Positions 1 to 6,862 of a DNA stretch of 15,728 nt are shown in pieces. The stretch comes from Chloroflexota bacterium (lineage in GTDB: Bacteria; Chloroflexota; Dehalococcoidia; Lucifugimonadales; JACPCL1): the NCBI GenBank assembly GCA_016210395.1, contig JACQUI010000045.1, positions 1 through 15,728 of the forward strand, given 5' to 3'. The notes under the pieces were generated by a model. The model ran no database searches, was not told where the DNA came from, and saw only the letters and a program-made list of their open reading frames with translations. Every line of letters begins with the position of its first letter. Position 1 is the first letter of the stretch. A program made the translations under genes and the position numbers.

Positions 1-46
1 ACGAGGCGCCTGTTCTTCCGTATATCACCGGACCTGGTATGCTACG

Positions 47-52
47 TATAAT
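47..52 (+). promoter_or_regulatory. Possible -10 box for the lipoprotein gene
   Basis: A perfect TATAAT hexamer lies 68 nt before the chosen ATG at 121. No good -35 hexamer is seen at 16-18 nt spacing. It would leave no leader for an ATG at 55, so it mildly supports the downstream start. It rests on sequence match only. Confidence 0.35.
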
Positions 53-120
53 GAATGGAGCGGATGGACGGGGAGCGAGTGCTGAGACGCTGGGTAAGAG
101 AGGAATGGCGGGAGTCTCGT

Positions 121-1257
121 ATGCGTCGGCTGACTGGGGCTTGGCTAGTGACTGTGACAGGGGCCACGGTAATGGCACTGGTTTGGGCGTGTGGGCCTAC
201 GAGCCAAGCCGTGAGTCCAACGCCCGACTCGACGAATGCGCCAGTGGCGACTGCCACGCATCCTACCCAGGAGGCCACACCCACGCCAACGGCTTTCCCC
301 CCCGGTGAGCCGACACACGCGCCTACTTCTCCTGCTCCACCTACGCCGACGCCAACGGTGGATCTGAAAGGAGACGCAGGGCGGCAAGAGCCGCCGCCGG
401 TCTTTCCTCCAGGTGCACCCACCGCTGAGGTCATTACCCCAAAGCCAGGTGGGTGCTCTGAGAAGCCTCCATCCACCTTGACATTGATCCAAGGTCCTGG
501 CGAGTTGAGCGGCGTGGTGTGTGGGCTTCCTCCCGGTGGAAAGGCCGTGCTTTATTTGCGGCCAGTGTCAAGCGCATCGCCTGCAGCGTGGGAGGCGACC
601 GTGTTGAACGGTCCCTGGAGGTTCACCGCGCTGGACCTTCCAGTTGGCGGATATTACCTTTCCGTGCGAGCGCAAGGCGGCGACTATGTGGACATGCCGT
701 CCTATTCCATACTCGTGCCTGAGAAGGGCATCGTGTGGCGCATGGGGGGAACGATGTTCCGGTTTGTCACACTGGAGCAGTTCGTGGAAGAGCACGGCGC
801 GCCGCCTTGTCAGCCCCAGAATCCCCAGGGGCCGAGACCTTGTGGCGGCGCAATTGCGGGCGTGGCCATCCGCCAGCAGAACTCGGTTAAGGGGAGCGTC
901 TCCGGGCTGGCCCATGAATCCAAAGCCACGGCCTCCATCTACCGTCTGCCCATCGTGGAGGGAAGGTGCTACAGCGAGTGGCCGTCTTCCATGGCGGGAG
1001 GGTGCACTCCTTCGCCTGCTCCTGAGCCATTGGATGGGCTACCACCCGTGAGTCCTGACGACCTCTTGGTGCAGCTTGATGTGACGGGTGATGTGTGGGG
1101 GTATCAGGGAGATGGCCTTTCGCCGGGCAGCTACCTGGTCGTGCTGGAATTGCCGGGGTACAAGGTCCAGCCAGCGGCATACATCTACGATGTTCAGTTC
1201 CAACACCTGATGTCCGATGTGAGGGGAGGTCTGAACTTCGTGCTCGCCAAAGAGTGA
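121..1257 (+). CDS. Lipoprotein with Pro/Thr-rich linker and two beta-sandwich-like domains
   Basis: This is a 378-aa secreted protein of unknown function. I start it at 121 rather than the in-frame ATG at 55 because GGAG sits 6 nt upstream and the protein then opens with a classic signal: MRR, a hydrophobic stretch, and Cys24 in LVWAC. The Trp at -2 is atypical for a lipobox. Residues about 25-90 are a low-complexity Pro/Thr/Ala linker with TPTPT motifs, typical of a stalk that holds a domain off the membrane. Two segments then look alike, about 129-218 and 256-378. Each has 'L(S/K)G(V/S)V.GL' followed by '(L/G)LPVGGYYL' or 'GLSPGSYLV', the pattern of carboxypeptidase-regulatory-like (prealbumin-type) beta sandwiches. 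Several cysteines in the second half (about 229, 241, 283, 295) could form disulfides. It converges with the glycosyltransferase gene. No enzymatic motif is visible, so a surface or adhesion role is only a guess. Confidence 0.75.
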   Translation: MRRLTGAWLVTVTGATVMALVWACGPTSQAVSPTPDSTNAPVATATHPTQEATPTPTAFPPGEPTHAPTSPAPPTPTPTVDLKGDAGRQEPPPVFPPGAPTAEVITPKPGGCSEKPPSTLTLIQGPGELSGVVCGLPPGGKAVLYLRPVSSASPAAWEATVLNGPWRFTALDLPVGGYYLSVRAQGGDYVDMPSYSILVPEKGIVWRMGGTMFRFVTLEQFVEEHGAPPCQPQNPQGPRPCGGAIAGVAIRQQNSVKGSVSGLAHESKATASIYRLPIVEGRCYSEWPSSMAGGCTPSPAPEPLDGLPPVSPDDLLVQLDVTGDVWGYQGDGLSPGSYLVVLELPGYKVQPAAYIYDVQFQHLMSDVRGGLNFVLAKE

Positions 1258-1312
1258 AGGGAATACTCTCGTCGCCCGTTTGTGCTGGAACGTGGGCAGG
1301 AAGACCCCTCCC

Positions 1313-2440
1313 CTACGGCACGCTGACCGTCTCCCCCACCGCTGCCTCGCGGTAGACGGCCTCGACCAAGGCGGCGACCTTGTCCCAGCGGTAGCGCTGG
1401 ACGGTGATGCGGCCGCTCTCGCCCATCTCTGCCCGCAGGCCGGGGTCCAGGATGAGCCGCTCCAGGGCCTCGGCCAGCGCTTTTTCGTCCTTCGGCGGGA
1501 CCAGGAACCCCTCCCGTCCGCTGGTCATGACGCTGGCGTAGCCCTCGATGTCGGAGGCGACGATGGGCTTGCCGGAGGCCATCGCCTCGCCCAGGACGAT
1601 GCCGAAGCTCTCCTTGCCCAGAGAGGGGGCGCAGAAGATGTGTGCGGTGCGGAAGTAGCGGCGCTTGTGCTCCTCGGACACGCCGCCCACGAAGACCACG
1701 TCCTGCAGGTTGCGCTCTGCCATGATCTGGTAGCACTCCTTGCCGGGGTTGCCGCGCCCGACGACGATGAGGCGGAGGAAGGGGTAGTCCCACTTGAGGC
1801 GGCTGAAGGCCTCCAGGAGGTATCTGAGGCCCTTGCGCTTTTCCAGGCGGCCCACGAACAGGATGTTGAGCTTGCCATCGCAGAAAGCGTCGAAGGGGGG
1901 CACGTCCTGGGAGTAGAAGTCTACGTCCAGGCCGTTGGGGATGATCTTGTAGTCGCCTGGGAAGAACCGGCTGACGTAGCGCATGGCGGGGGTGGAGACG
2001 GCGATGCGGCTGTCCAGCTTGTCATCCAGGCCGTGCAGGAAGCGGTGGCTGAGGGTGTACTTGTAGGGGTGCTCGCTGAAGGAGTGGAAGGTGCCGATGT
2101 TGGGGGCCTCGGAGTGGTGGAGGACGGTGAGGGGCAACACGGGGGCAAGAGGCTCGTGCAGGTGGACGATGTCGAAGGCCTCTTCGCGCAGGACGCTCTT
2201 GACGGTGCGCTCGCGCCAGAGGGAGAGGGAGATGCGGGCGATGGAGCCGTTGGAGGGCACCGGCACCGGCCTGCCCACGGCGATGAGGTTGTCTATGCCC
2301 AAGGACTTGGCGTTGGCGACGGGGGCTAAGACCTTGACGCTGTGGCCCCGCTCCTCCAGCTCCCTGCCGAGGTTCGAGATGTGGGAAACGACGCCGCCTG
2401 GGTAGGTGATATCGTACGGTGAGACCAGGGCTATCTTCAT
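1313..2440 (-). CDS. GT4 glycosyltransferase, PimA-like
   Basis: A GT-B fold, family 4 glycosyltransferase of 375 aa, about the size of mycobacterial PimA. PimA transfers mannose from GDP-mannose to the inositol of phosphatidylinositol on the inner membrane face. Visible motifs are the N-terminal glycine loop PGGVVSH (residues 14-20), HLHEP (93-97), FVGRLEKRKGL (195-205), and the donor-site EX7E motif (Glu277 to Glu285 in ESFGIVLGE). The residues around these closely resemble PimA as I remember it. I start at 2440 because AAGGGG lies 8 nt upstream; the ATG at 2446 leaves only 2 nt, and the upstream in-frame extension is repeat DNA. The gene follows inositol-phosphate synthase on the same strand after a 239-nt repeat-filled gap, which supports an inositol acceptor. 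Its TAG sits in CCGTAGGGG, the same junction sequence as at the ino1 stop. Acceptor specificity is inferred; it could act on another lipid or small molecule. Confidence 0.9.
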   Translation of the reverse strand: MKIALVSPYDITYPGGVVSHISNLGRELEERGHSVKVLAPVANAKSLGIDNLIAVGRPVPVPSNGSIARISLSLWRERTVKSVLREEAFDIVHLHEPLAPVLPLTVLHHSEAPNIGTFHSFSEHPYKYTLSHRFLHGLDDKLDSRIAVSTPAMRYVSRFFPGDYKIIPNGLDVDFYSQDVPPFDAFCDGKLNILFVGRLEKRKGLRYLLEAFSRLKWDYPFLRLIVVGRGNPGKECYQIMAERNLQDVVFVGGVSEEHKRRYFRTAHIFCAPSLGKESFGIVLGEAMASGKPIVASDIEGYASVMTSGREGFLVPPKDEKALAEALERLILDPGLRAEMGESGRITVQRYRWDKVAALVEAVYREAAVGETVSVP

Positions 2441-2457
2441 GAGCATCGCCCCTTGTT

Positions 2458-2498
2458 CTCTCCAGCGTGGAGAGGTCTTGGTGAGGGTTTGCCTCACC
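2458..2498 (+). repeat. Paired hairpins (CTCTCC/GGAGAGG plus GGTGAGG/CCTCACC)
   Basis: CTCTCCA (2458-2464) pairs with TGGAGAG (2468-2474) around a 3-nt loop. GGTGAGG (2480-2486) then pairs with CCTCACC (2492-2498) around a 5-nt loop. The order CTCTCC-loop-GGAGAGG-spacer-GGTGAGG matches the reverse complement of the element at 7065-7101. It lies in the leader of the glycosyltransferase gene, just upstream of its ribosome binding site. Confidence 0.6.
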
Positions 2499-2532
2499 TC
2501 CTCATCTGTTGCCTCCTCTTCATCCACCCTGC

Positions 2533-2683
2533 GGGCGGACACACAGGTCCGCCCCTACGGTCCAGGCGCTGCATCATGCCGACGCCAGCGCAGGCGGACA
2601 CACATGTCCACCCTCCCCGGACCCCTGGGCGCAGCACGCTGCGCCCCTACGAATCGTGGGCGGACACGCGGGTCCGCCCCTAC
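2533..2683. repeat. Cluster of short palindromic repeats (types A and B)
   Basis: Four elements lie between ino1 and the glycosyltransferase gene. Type B copies have arms GGGCGGAC and GTCCGCCC around a 6-nt loop, followed by CTAC: 2533-2558, a decayed copy at 2593-2612, and 2658-2683. A type A copy at 2627-2650 has arms GGGCGCAG/CTGCGCCC followed by CTAC. The A copy and the last B copy form a composite with a short spacer ending CGT, the same architecture as at 7191-7249. The final B copy overlaps the ino1 stop codon. The compact repeated palindromes suggest REP-like elements, but no transposase is nearby. Confidence 0.85.
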
Positions 2684-3780
2684 GGCTCCTCGGCCCCGAA
2701 GGTGTCCAGGTTGTCGCCCTTGATGTAAGCCTCCACCATGTCGTGGGCCTCGTCGTCGGTGAACTGGATGGGCGGCGACTTCATGAAGTAGGCGGCTGGG
2801 CCGACAAGGGTGCCGCCGAGGCCGCGGTCCAGGGCCAGCTTGGCGCAGCGGATGGCGTCCACCACGACGCCTGCGGAGTTGGGGCTGTCCCAGACCTCCA
2901 TCTTGACCTCGATATTCAGTGGCACGTCGCCGAAGGTGCGGCCTTCCATGCGGATGTAGCACCACTTGCGGTCCAGCAGCCACGGCACGTGGTCGCTGGG
3001 GCCGACGTGGACGTTGCCGGGGCCGAGGTCGTAGGGCAATTGGGAGGTGACGGCGTTGGTCTTGGAGATCTTCTTGGACTCCAGACGCTCCCGTTCCAGC
3101 ATGTTGAGGAAGTCGGTGTTGCCGCCGAAGTTGAGCTGGTAGGTGCGCTCCAGCCTGACGCCACGCTCGTGGAAGAGGCGTGTCAGGACGCGATGGGTGA
3201 TGGTTGCGCCCACTTGAGACTTGATGTCGTCACCGATGACCGGCAGGCCCTTGTCCTTGAATCGCTTGCTCCAGAACTTTTCGCGGCCGATGAAGACGGG
3301 GATGCAGTTGACGAGGCCGCAACCGGCCTCCAGCACCTGCTCCACGTACCACTTGGTGGCCATCTCGCTGCCGACCGGCAGGTAGTTGAGGACCACGTCT
3401 ACCTTGCGGTCTTTGAGAATCTTTGCCACGTCTACCGTAGAGCCGGGGGCCTTCTCAATGATCTCAGAGAGGTACTTGCCAAGGCCGTCGTGGGTCATGC
3501 CGCGCTGGACCGTAACGCCGAGCTTGGGGACGTCCGAGATGGTGATGGTGTTGTTGGGAGGGGCGTAGATGGCCTCGCCCAGATCGAGGCCGACCTTGTT
3601 CTTGTCTATATCGAAGGCGGCGACGAAGTTGATGTCGCCGATGTGGTAGCCGCCCAGGACGGTGTGCATGATGCCGGGGATAAGGCCGTCCTCCGGCGCT
3701 TCGCGGTACTTGTGGACGCCCTGGACCAGTGAAGAGGCGCAGTTGCCTACGCCGATTATCGCAACGTTGATCTTACCCAA
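2680..3780 (-). CDS. ino1: Inositol-1-phosphate synthase (Ino1)
   Basis: A 366-aa protein of the compact bacterial/archaeal myo-inositol-1-phosphate synthase type, close in length to the actinobacterial enzyme. It converts glucose-6-phosphate to inositol-1-phosphate in the cytosol with NAD+ recycling. Visible features are the N-terminal Rossmann loop GVGNCASS (residues 10-17), [11 protein letters not shown] (183-193) with a family-conserved Lys187, [11 protein letters not shown] (217-227), Lys-rich [10 protein letters not shown] (231-240), and [16 protein letters not shown] (299-314). The start codon is TTG at 3780, preceded by GGAGAAAGGG, with no better ATG in frame. The TAG stop lies inside a short palindromic repeat, which may have trimmed or replaced the original C-terminus. 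The gene is divergent from the MFS gene and upstream of the PimA-like transferase, so it probably supplies inositol for a phosphatidylinositol-type lipid or a solute. Confidence 0.95.
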   Translation of the reverse strand: MGKINVAIIGVGNCASSLVQGVHKYREAPEDGLIPGIMHTVLGGYHIGDINFVAAFDIDKNKVGLDLGEAIYAPPNNTITISDVPKLGVTVQRGMTHDGLGKYLSEIIEKAPGSTVDVAKILKDRKVDVVLNYLPVGSEMATKWYVEQVLEAGCGLVNCIPVFIGREKFWSKRFKDKGLPVIGDDIKSQVGATITHRVLTRLFHERGVRLERTYQLNFGGNTDFLNMLERERLESKKISKTNAVTSQLPYDLGPGNVHVGPSDHVPWLLDRKWCYIRMEGRTFGDVPLNIEVKMEVWDSPNSAGVVVDAIRCAKLALDRGLGGTLVGPAAYFMKSPPIQFTDDEAHDMVEAYIKGDNLDTFGAEEP

Positions 3781-3785
3781 GGGTA

Positions 3786-3795
3786 CCCTTTCTCC
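3786..3795 (-). promoter_or_regulatory. Ribosome binding site deciding the ino1 TTG start
   Basis: GGAGAAAGGG on the minus strand ends 5 nt before TTG at 3780. It fixes this rare start codon. The surrounding leader GGAGAAAGGGTACC nearly matches that of the secreted-protein gene at 13141-13153. Confidence 0.7.
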
Positions 3796-3810
3796 GTAGC
3801 GGGCACGGGC

Positions 3811-3838
3811 GGAACGCCGCCAGCCAATCTGGAACGCC
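3811..3838. repeat. GGAACGCC direct repeat with 20-bp period upstream of ino1
   Basis: GGAACGCC occurs at 3811-3818 and 3831-3838, exactly 20 bp apart (about two helical turns), 31-58 nt upstream of the ino1 start. The spacing suits a dimeric regulator binding one DNA face, but no regulator gene is in view. Confidence 0.35.
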
Positions 3839-3891
3839 TAGCCAAAATCCAATGAATGGTAGCAGGTTTGGGGGGAGGGGCGCAACCACAC

Positions 3892-3914
3892 GGACAGACA
3901 TGCGGGCAAACGGG
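3892..3914. repeat. 23-nt repeat, copy 1 (upstream of ino1)
   Basis: This 23-mer begins GGACAGACATGCGGGC and ends AAACGGG. It matches 6798-6820 at 22 of 23 positions. Both copies are on the same strand, and each lies 68-112 nt upstream of the start of a minus-strand gene. Confidence 0.7.
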
Positions 3915-3920
3915 AACGCA

Positions 3921-3949
3921 TTGACGGGTGCGGCTGCATAGGATACCAT
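3921..3949 (+). promoter_or_regulatory. Predicted sigma70-type promoter for the MFS gene
   Basis: TTGACG (3921-3926), a 17-nt spacer, and TACCAT (3944-3949) fit a housekeeping promoter. The leader to the ATG at 3998 would be about 40 nt. It is the best promoter match in the ino1/MFS divergent region. Confidence 0.45.
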
Positions 3950-3997
3950 CCCAACCGTGGATACTTGCCAACCTTCACATAGGCGGGCCGTCTAGCG

Positions 3998-5269
3998 ATG
4001 CGGACGCAGCCCGCCGACCAAGCGCCTCCTCAGCCCGGGGCACGGGCACTCTTTGCCCACCGCGATTTCTCCTACCTCTGGATAGGCGGTGTGGCCACGT
4101 CTGTGGCCATGTCGCTGAAGACGCTCATCACGGCCCAGTGGCTGTACGACACGACCGGCTCTGCGGCGCAGCTTGGGCTGCTGGGGCTTGTCCAACTCCT
4201 CCAGATCCCCCTTACCCTCTACGGCGGCACGCTTGCGGACGTGATTGATCGCAAGAAGCTGATGGTCTTCACCCAGGGCATGGCCTTTCTGATGTTCCTG
4301 GGGCTAACTGTGCTGGCGGGGACTGACCAGCTTGCGCCCTGGCACATTTTCTTTGTCACAGGAGTATCGGGGATCGTCAATACGCTGGGGGGATCGGCCC
4401 GGCCGGCCATGCTGCCGCGAGTTGTTCCCCGCGAGCTGCTTACCCACGCGGTGACCATCCAGATCATCACGCGGCAGATTGCAGGGATCGGTGCGCCGCT
4501 GATCTTCTGGCAGGCCTATGAGGTGCTGGGCGTCACGAACTCGCTGGCCATCGGCGCGGTCATAGCGCTGTTTGCAACGGCAGCGCCGGTGCTGATCAGG
4601 GCGTCGGGCAAGCCGGACCCCTCGACTTCGCGGCGCAACACGGTATCCTCGTTGAAGGAAGGGTTCAGGTTTGTGCTTGGGCACCGGCTCTTGCCGGGCC
4701 TGTACCTTCTGGACATTGGCGTCGTTGTCGTCAGCTTCTATCGTCCGCTCTTTCCCGTCTTTGCGGACCAGCTTTATGGCATGGGCGCGGCCGGCACGGG
4801 TATGCTGAACGCCGCGGACGCTGCGGGCGGCATTATCGGCACGTCGCTGGTGCTGCTCACCAACCGTGTCGGCCAGAAGGGTGTGATCGTGCTGGCGGGC
4901 ACGCTGGTGTACGCCGCGTTCCTGTTCGCCTTCGGCTTGCTGCATGTCTTCTGGCTGGGGCTGGTCATTGTGGCTGTTTTGGGCGTCACCGACTCCATCA
5001 GCATGACGATGCGCCAGGCGATTGTGCAGCTCACGACGCCCGACAAGCTGTTGGGGCGGGCCAGCAGCGCGCACTCCTTTGCCGCCATGGGGGCGAACAA
5101 CCTGGGCCAGATTGAGGTTGGGCTGCTGTCCGGGGCGATTGGCGCGGGGAACACGATGGTGCTGGGCGGGTTTCTGGCGGTGATCGTGACACTAGGAATC
5201 TGGTATGCGATTCCGGGCATCCGGCGGTACCGGTACGACCCCAGCAACCCGTACGAGAAGCACGAGTAG
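3998..5269 (+). CDS. MFS transporter, EntS/MFS_3-like exporter
   Basis: A 423-aa integral membrane protein of the major facilitator superfamily, likely a proton-driven exporter of small molecules. After a short Pro/Gln-rich cytoplasmic tail it opens with FAHRDFSYLWIGGVATSVA (residues 19-37), typical of the EntS/MFS_3 group. The loop 2-3 signature is GGTLADVIDRKKLM (76-89), and TTPDKLLGRASS (346-357) is the equivalent late cytoplasmic loop. Hydrophobic segments account for about 10-12 helices. The C-terminus is a basic, Tyr-rich tail. The start at 3998 has only a weak AGGCGGG match 10 nt upstream, so initiation efficiency is uncertain. A good promoter lies upstream and a strong hairpin follows, so it is probably monocistronic. 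The substrate cannot be read from sequence. A link to the neighbouring inositol genes is possible but unsupported. Confidence 0.9.
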   Translation: MRTQPADQAPPQPGARALFAHRDFSYLWIGGVATSVAMSLKTLITAQWLYDTTGSAAQLGLLGLVQLLQIPLTLYGGTLADVIDRKKLMVFTQGMAFLMFLGLTVLAGTDQLAPWHIFFVTGVSGIVNTLGGSARPAMLPRVVPRELLTHAVTIQIITRQIAGIGAPLIFWQAYEVLGVTNSLAIGAVIALFATAAPVLIRASGKPDPSTSRRNTVSSLKEGFRFVLGHRLLPGLYLLDIGVVVVSFYRPLFPVFADQLYGMGAAGTGMLNAADAAGGIIGTSLVLLTNRVGQKGVIVLAGTLVYAAFLFAFGLLHVFWLGLVIVAVLGVTDSISMTMRQAIVQLTTPDKLLGRASSAHSFAAMGANNLGQIEVGLLSGAIGAGNTMVLGGFLAVIVTLGIWYAIPGIRRYRYDPSNPYEKHE

Positions 5270-5272
5270 ACA

Positions 5273-5320
5273 ATGGAAACGAGACTGGCGGCCCGGCACG
5301 GGCCGCCAGTCTCGTTTCCA
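5273..5320. terminator. Perfect 22-bp hairpin between convergent genes
   Basis: The arms 5274-5295 and 5299-5320 are exact complements (22 bp including the G-C closing pair) around the 3-nt loop GCA. The stem begins TGGAAACGAGACTGGC and ends in GTTTCCA. No U-tract follows on the plus strand. It starts 4 nt after the MFS stop and faces the minus-strand gene beyond, so a bidirectional transcription stop is the natural reading. Confidence 0.75.
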
Positions 5321-5392
5321 AGAGCCTTGCCCGACAACTCGGGAGTTTGCCTCTTCTTGTATGGCAGAGGGCGCTTTTTCCCCCGCCCGCCA

Positions 5393-5418
5393 GGGTGCCC
5401 CGACCAGTCGGGGCGCCC
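5393..5418. repeat. Hairpin related to the type A palindromes
   Basis: GGGTGCCCCGA (5393-5403) pairs with TCGGGGCGCCC (5408-5418), with one G.U pair, around a 4-nt loop. It lies 79 nt past the stop of the small minus-strand gene. It shares only the GC-rich frame and trailing GCGCCCCT with type A elements, so it is a distant member at best. The following text (GCGAGGGCGCG...TCT.CGCACACC, 5434-5459) recurs in diverged form at 5903-5928. I see no gene in 5270-5496. Confidence 0.5.
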
Positions 5419-5496
5419 CTCCAGCGGCCCCCAGCGAGGGCGCGACTCTCCGCACACCTGCACAGACAAGACGGCTCACCGGTGCTCGCAGAGGGA

Positions 5497-5754
5497 CTAC
5501 GCCCCATCCGCCTTTTCCACGGGGCGCTCGCGGTAGTAGATGCCCCAGCGCTGCATCAGCTCTTTGACCTGCTGGTTCTGGAGCGTCGCCAGCTCTTTGA
5601 AGAAGCCGGCCAGGGCGTGGACGTGGAGCGTCTCTTCTTCGCAGACCCAGCTTGCCTGGCTCGGCACCACGTAGATGAGGCCGTTCTGGTGGGGGCACTG
5701 CACCTCAAGGCGCTTGCCGCCGTGGTCGTGGTGGACGGTGATTCCGTGGGGCAT
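5497..5754 (-). CDS. Small Cys/His protein, unknown function
   Basis: An 85-aa protein I do not recognise. The ATG at 5754 is preferred because GAGAGG lies 8 nt upstream; an ATG at 5760 would give 87 aa but only 2 nt spacing. The N-terminus is His-rich (MPHGITVHHDHGG). Cys20 in CPHQNG and Cys38 in WVCEEE, together with histidines 22, 42 and 44, could bind a metal, though no named zinc motif is matched. Residues about 45-75 look helical and amphipathic, ending MQRWGIYYRER. There is no signal peptide or membrane segment, so it is probably cytosolic. It follows the crotonase gene on the same strand after 175 nt containing a type A palindrome, so co-transcription is possible. Real coding status is supported by the ribosome binding site and non-repetitive composition only. 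Confidence 0.65.
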   Translation of the reverse strand: MPHGITVHHDHGGKRLEVQCPHQNGLIYVVPSQASWVCEEETLHVHALAGFFKELATLQNQQVKELMQRWGIYYRERPVEKADGA

Positions 5755-5856
5755 GGTCATGTCCTCTCGCTAGTGAGCTGAGGGAACGCCTCGCGTGACG
5801 GCGAACCGCCTTCGCTCGGCCAGAAAGCCAGCCTCGTTTGGCCCGCCTGCTCCCCA

Positions 5857-5879
5857 GGGCGCAAGCCTTGCGCCCCTAC
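5857..5879. repeat. Type A palindrome downstream of the crotonase gene
   Basis: GGGCGCAAG (5857-5865) and CTTGCGCCC (5867-5875) form a near-continuous palindrome followed by CTAC. It has the same frame and trailing CTAC as 2627-2650 and 7191-7217. It lies about 50 nt past the crotonase stop. Confidence 0.7.
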
Positions 5880-5929
5880 AGGGACTCCCCCATCAATCCC
5901 CCGGCGAGGGCGCGGCCCTCTGCACACCC

Positions 5930-6730
5930 CTACTTGCCGGTGTACTTGGGCGGGCGGCGCTCGGTGAAGGCTTTCTGGCCTTCGGCGCGGTCCTCGCTGT
6001 TGCGGGTGAAGGTCTGGGCGATGCCCTGGTAGTCGAAGGTGGTGTCCAGGTCCTGGAACCAGCCTTTGTAAATGGCGGACTTGCTCAGGCCGATGGAGCG
6101 AGTCGGGCCGCCGGCAAGCCTGTTGGCGTATTCCAGTGTGGCCTCTTCCAGCTTGTCATCGGGGACAACGCGGTTGACCAGGCCCAGGCGCTCGGCCCGC
6201 TGGGCGTCAATGGAGTCTCCGGTGAATGCCATCTCCAGGGTCAGGCCCAGGCCGATGTGGTAGTGGAGCTGGTTGACGCCGGTGGCCATGGCCCATTTGA
6301 TAAAAGGGATGGCGAAGTTGGCGGTCTCGGATGCGATGCGAATATCCGTGCCCATAGCCAGGTTGAAGCCGCCGCCGTGGGCGTGGCCGCGGATGCTGCC
6401 GATGACCGGTTTGGGCATGCGGCGCATGGCGTGGACGACCAGCGTCCAGCGGTTGGGGCCGTAGACGTAGTTCTTGACCTCATCGGGGCCGCCGCGCCGG
6501 GGGAACTCGGGCGTTTCCATGCCGCGCAAGTCGTCGCCGGCGCAGAAGGAGCGGCCCGTGCCGGTCAGGATGACGCAGCGGATGCCGTCGTCCAGCTCGC
6601 AACGCTCCAGGGCGTCCAGGGTCTCGTGGCCGAGCTGGACGTTGATGGCGTTGAGGCGCTCCGGGCGGTTGAGGGTGATCTTGCCGACGCTGCCGATTTT
6701 CTCAAAGAGGATTGTGCCGTAGTCAGGCAT
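5930..6730 (-). CDS. Crotonase-superfamily protein (enoyl-CoA hydratase/isomerase-like)
   Basis: A 266-aa crotonase-fold protein. The fold binds acyl-CoA thioesters and stabilises an enolate in an oxyanion hole. Visible features are ITLNRPERLNAIN (18-30), the first oxyanion segment SFCAGDDLRGM (61-71), and the second GHAHGGGFNLAMGTD (115-129). The trimer-core region has TGDSIDAQRAERLGLVN (170-186). In classical enoyl-CoA hydratase the catalytic Glu residues fall in GGG-x-E and in FGQPE. Here they are Asn123 and Phe143, so ordinary hydration is doubtful. It may be an isomerase, hydrolase, dehydratase or carboxyl-modifying member. The start at 6730 has AGGAGGT 5 nt upstream; the in-frame extension to 6823 crosses a repeat and is rejected. 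An acyl-CoA catabolic role is likely but the reaction is unknown. Confidence 0.9.
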   Translation of the reverse strand: MPDYGTILFEKIGSVGKITLNRPERLNAINVQLGHETLDALERCELDDGIRCVILTGTGRSFCAGDDLRGMETPEFPRRGGPDEVKNYVYGPNRWTLVVHAMRRMPKPVIGSIRGHAHGGGFNLAMGTDIRIASETANFAIPFIKWAMATGVNQLHYHIGLGLTLEMAFTGDSIDAQRAERLGLVNRVVPDDKLEEATLEYANRLAGGPTRSIGLSKSAIYKGWFQDLDTTFDYQGIAQTFTRNSEDRAEGQKAFTERRPPKYTGK

Positions 6731-6756
6731 GGCGGACCTCCTGCGGGAGTGGAGGT

Positions 6757-6765
6757 ACTGTAGCA
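6757..6765 (-). promoter_or_regulatory. Possible extended -10 promoter for the crotonase gene
   Basis: On the minus strand TGCTACAGT (TGn plus TACAGT) sits 26 nt before the ATG, leaving a leader of about 20 nt. No matching -35 hexamer is seen. The same TACAGT hexamer occurs 19 nt before the transaldolase start (8422-8427). Confidence 0.3.
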
Positions 6766-6797
6766 CACGCGGCGGAGGCGCGCCAGAAGGGGAGAAG

Positions 6798-6820
6798 GGA
6801 CAGACATACGGGCAAACGGG
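6798..6820. repeat. 23-nt repeat, copy 2 (upstream of the crotonase gene)
   Basis: It begins GGACAGACATACGGGC and ends AAACGGG. It differs from copy 1 at 3892-3914 by one transition (A for G at the eleventh base). It lies 68 nt upstream of the crotonase start, in the same orientation relative to the gene as copy 1 is to ino1. Confidence 0.7.
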
Positions 6821-6862
6821 CAAGAGGACATAGGAAGCATTTGGGCATAGAGCATGGGAGAA

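Noticed and set aside
1280..2329. Long plus-strand open frame opposite the glycosyltransferase gene
   Set aside because: Antisense to a clear GT4 gene. It is Val/Ala/Gly/Asp-rich without any domain, as expected for the complement of a GC-rich gene.
2533..2683. Palindrome cluster as a CRISPR array
   Set aside because: Units differ in type, spacing is irregular and too short for spacers, and no cas gene is present.
2509..3732. 407-aa plus-strand open frame opposite ino1
   Set aside because: It starts inside palindromic repeats and is the antisense shadow of ino1. No domain is recognisable.
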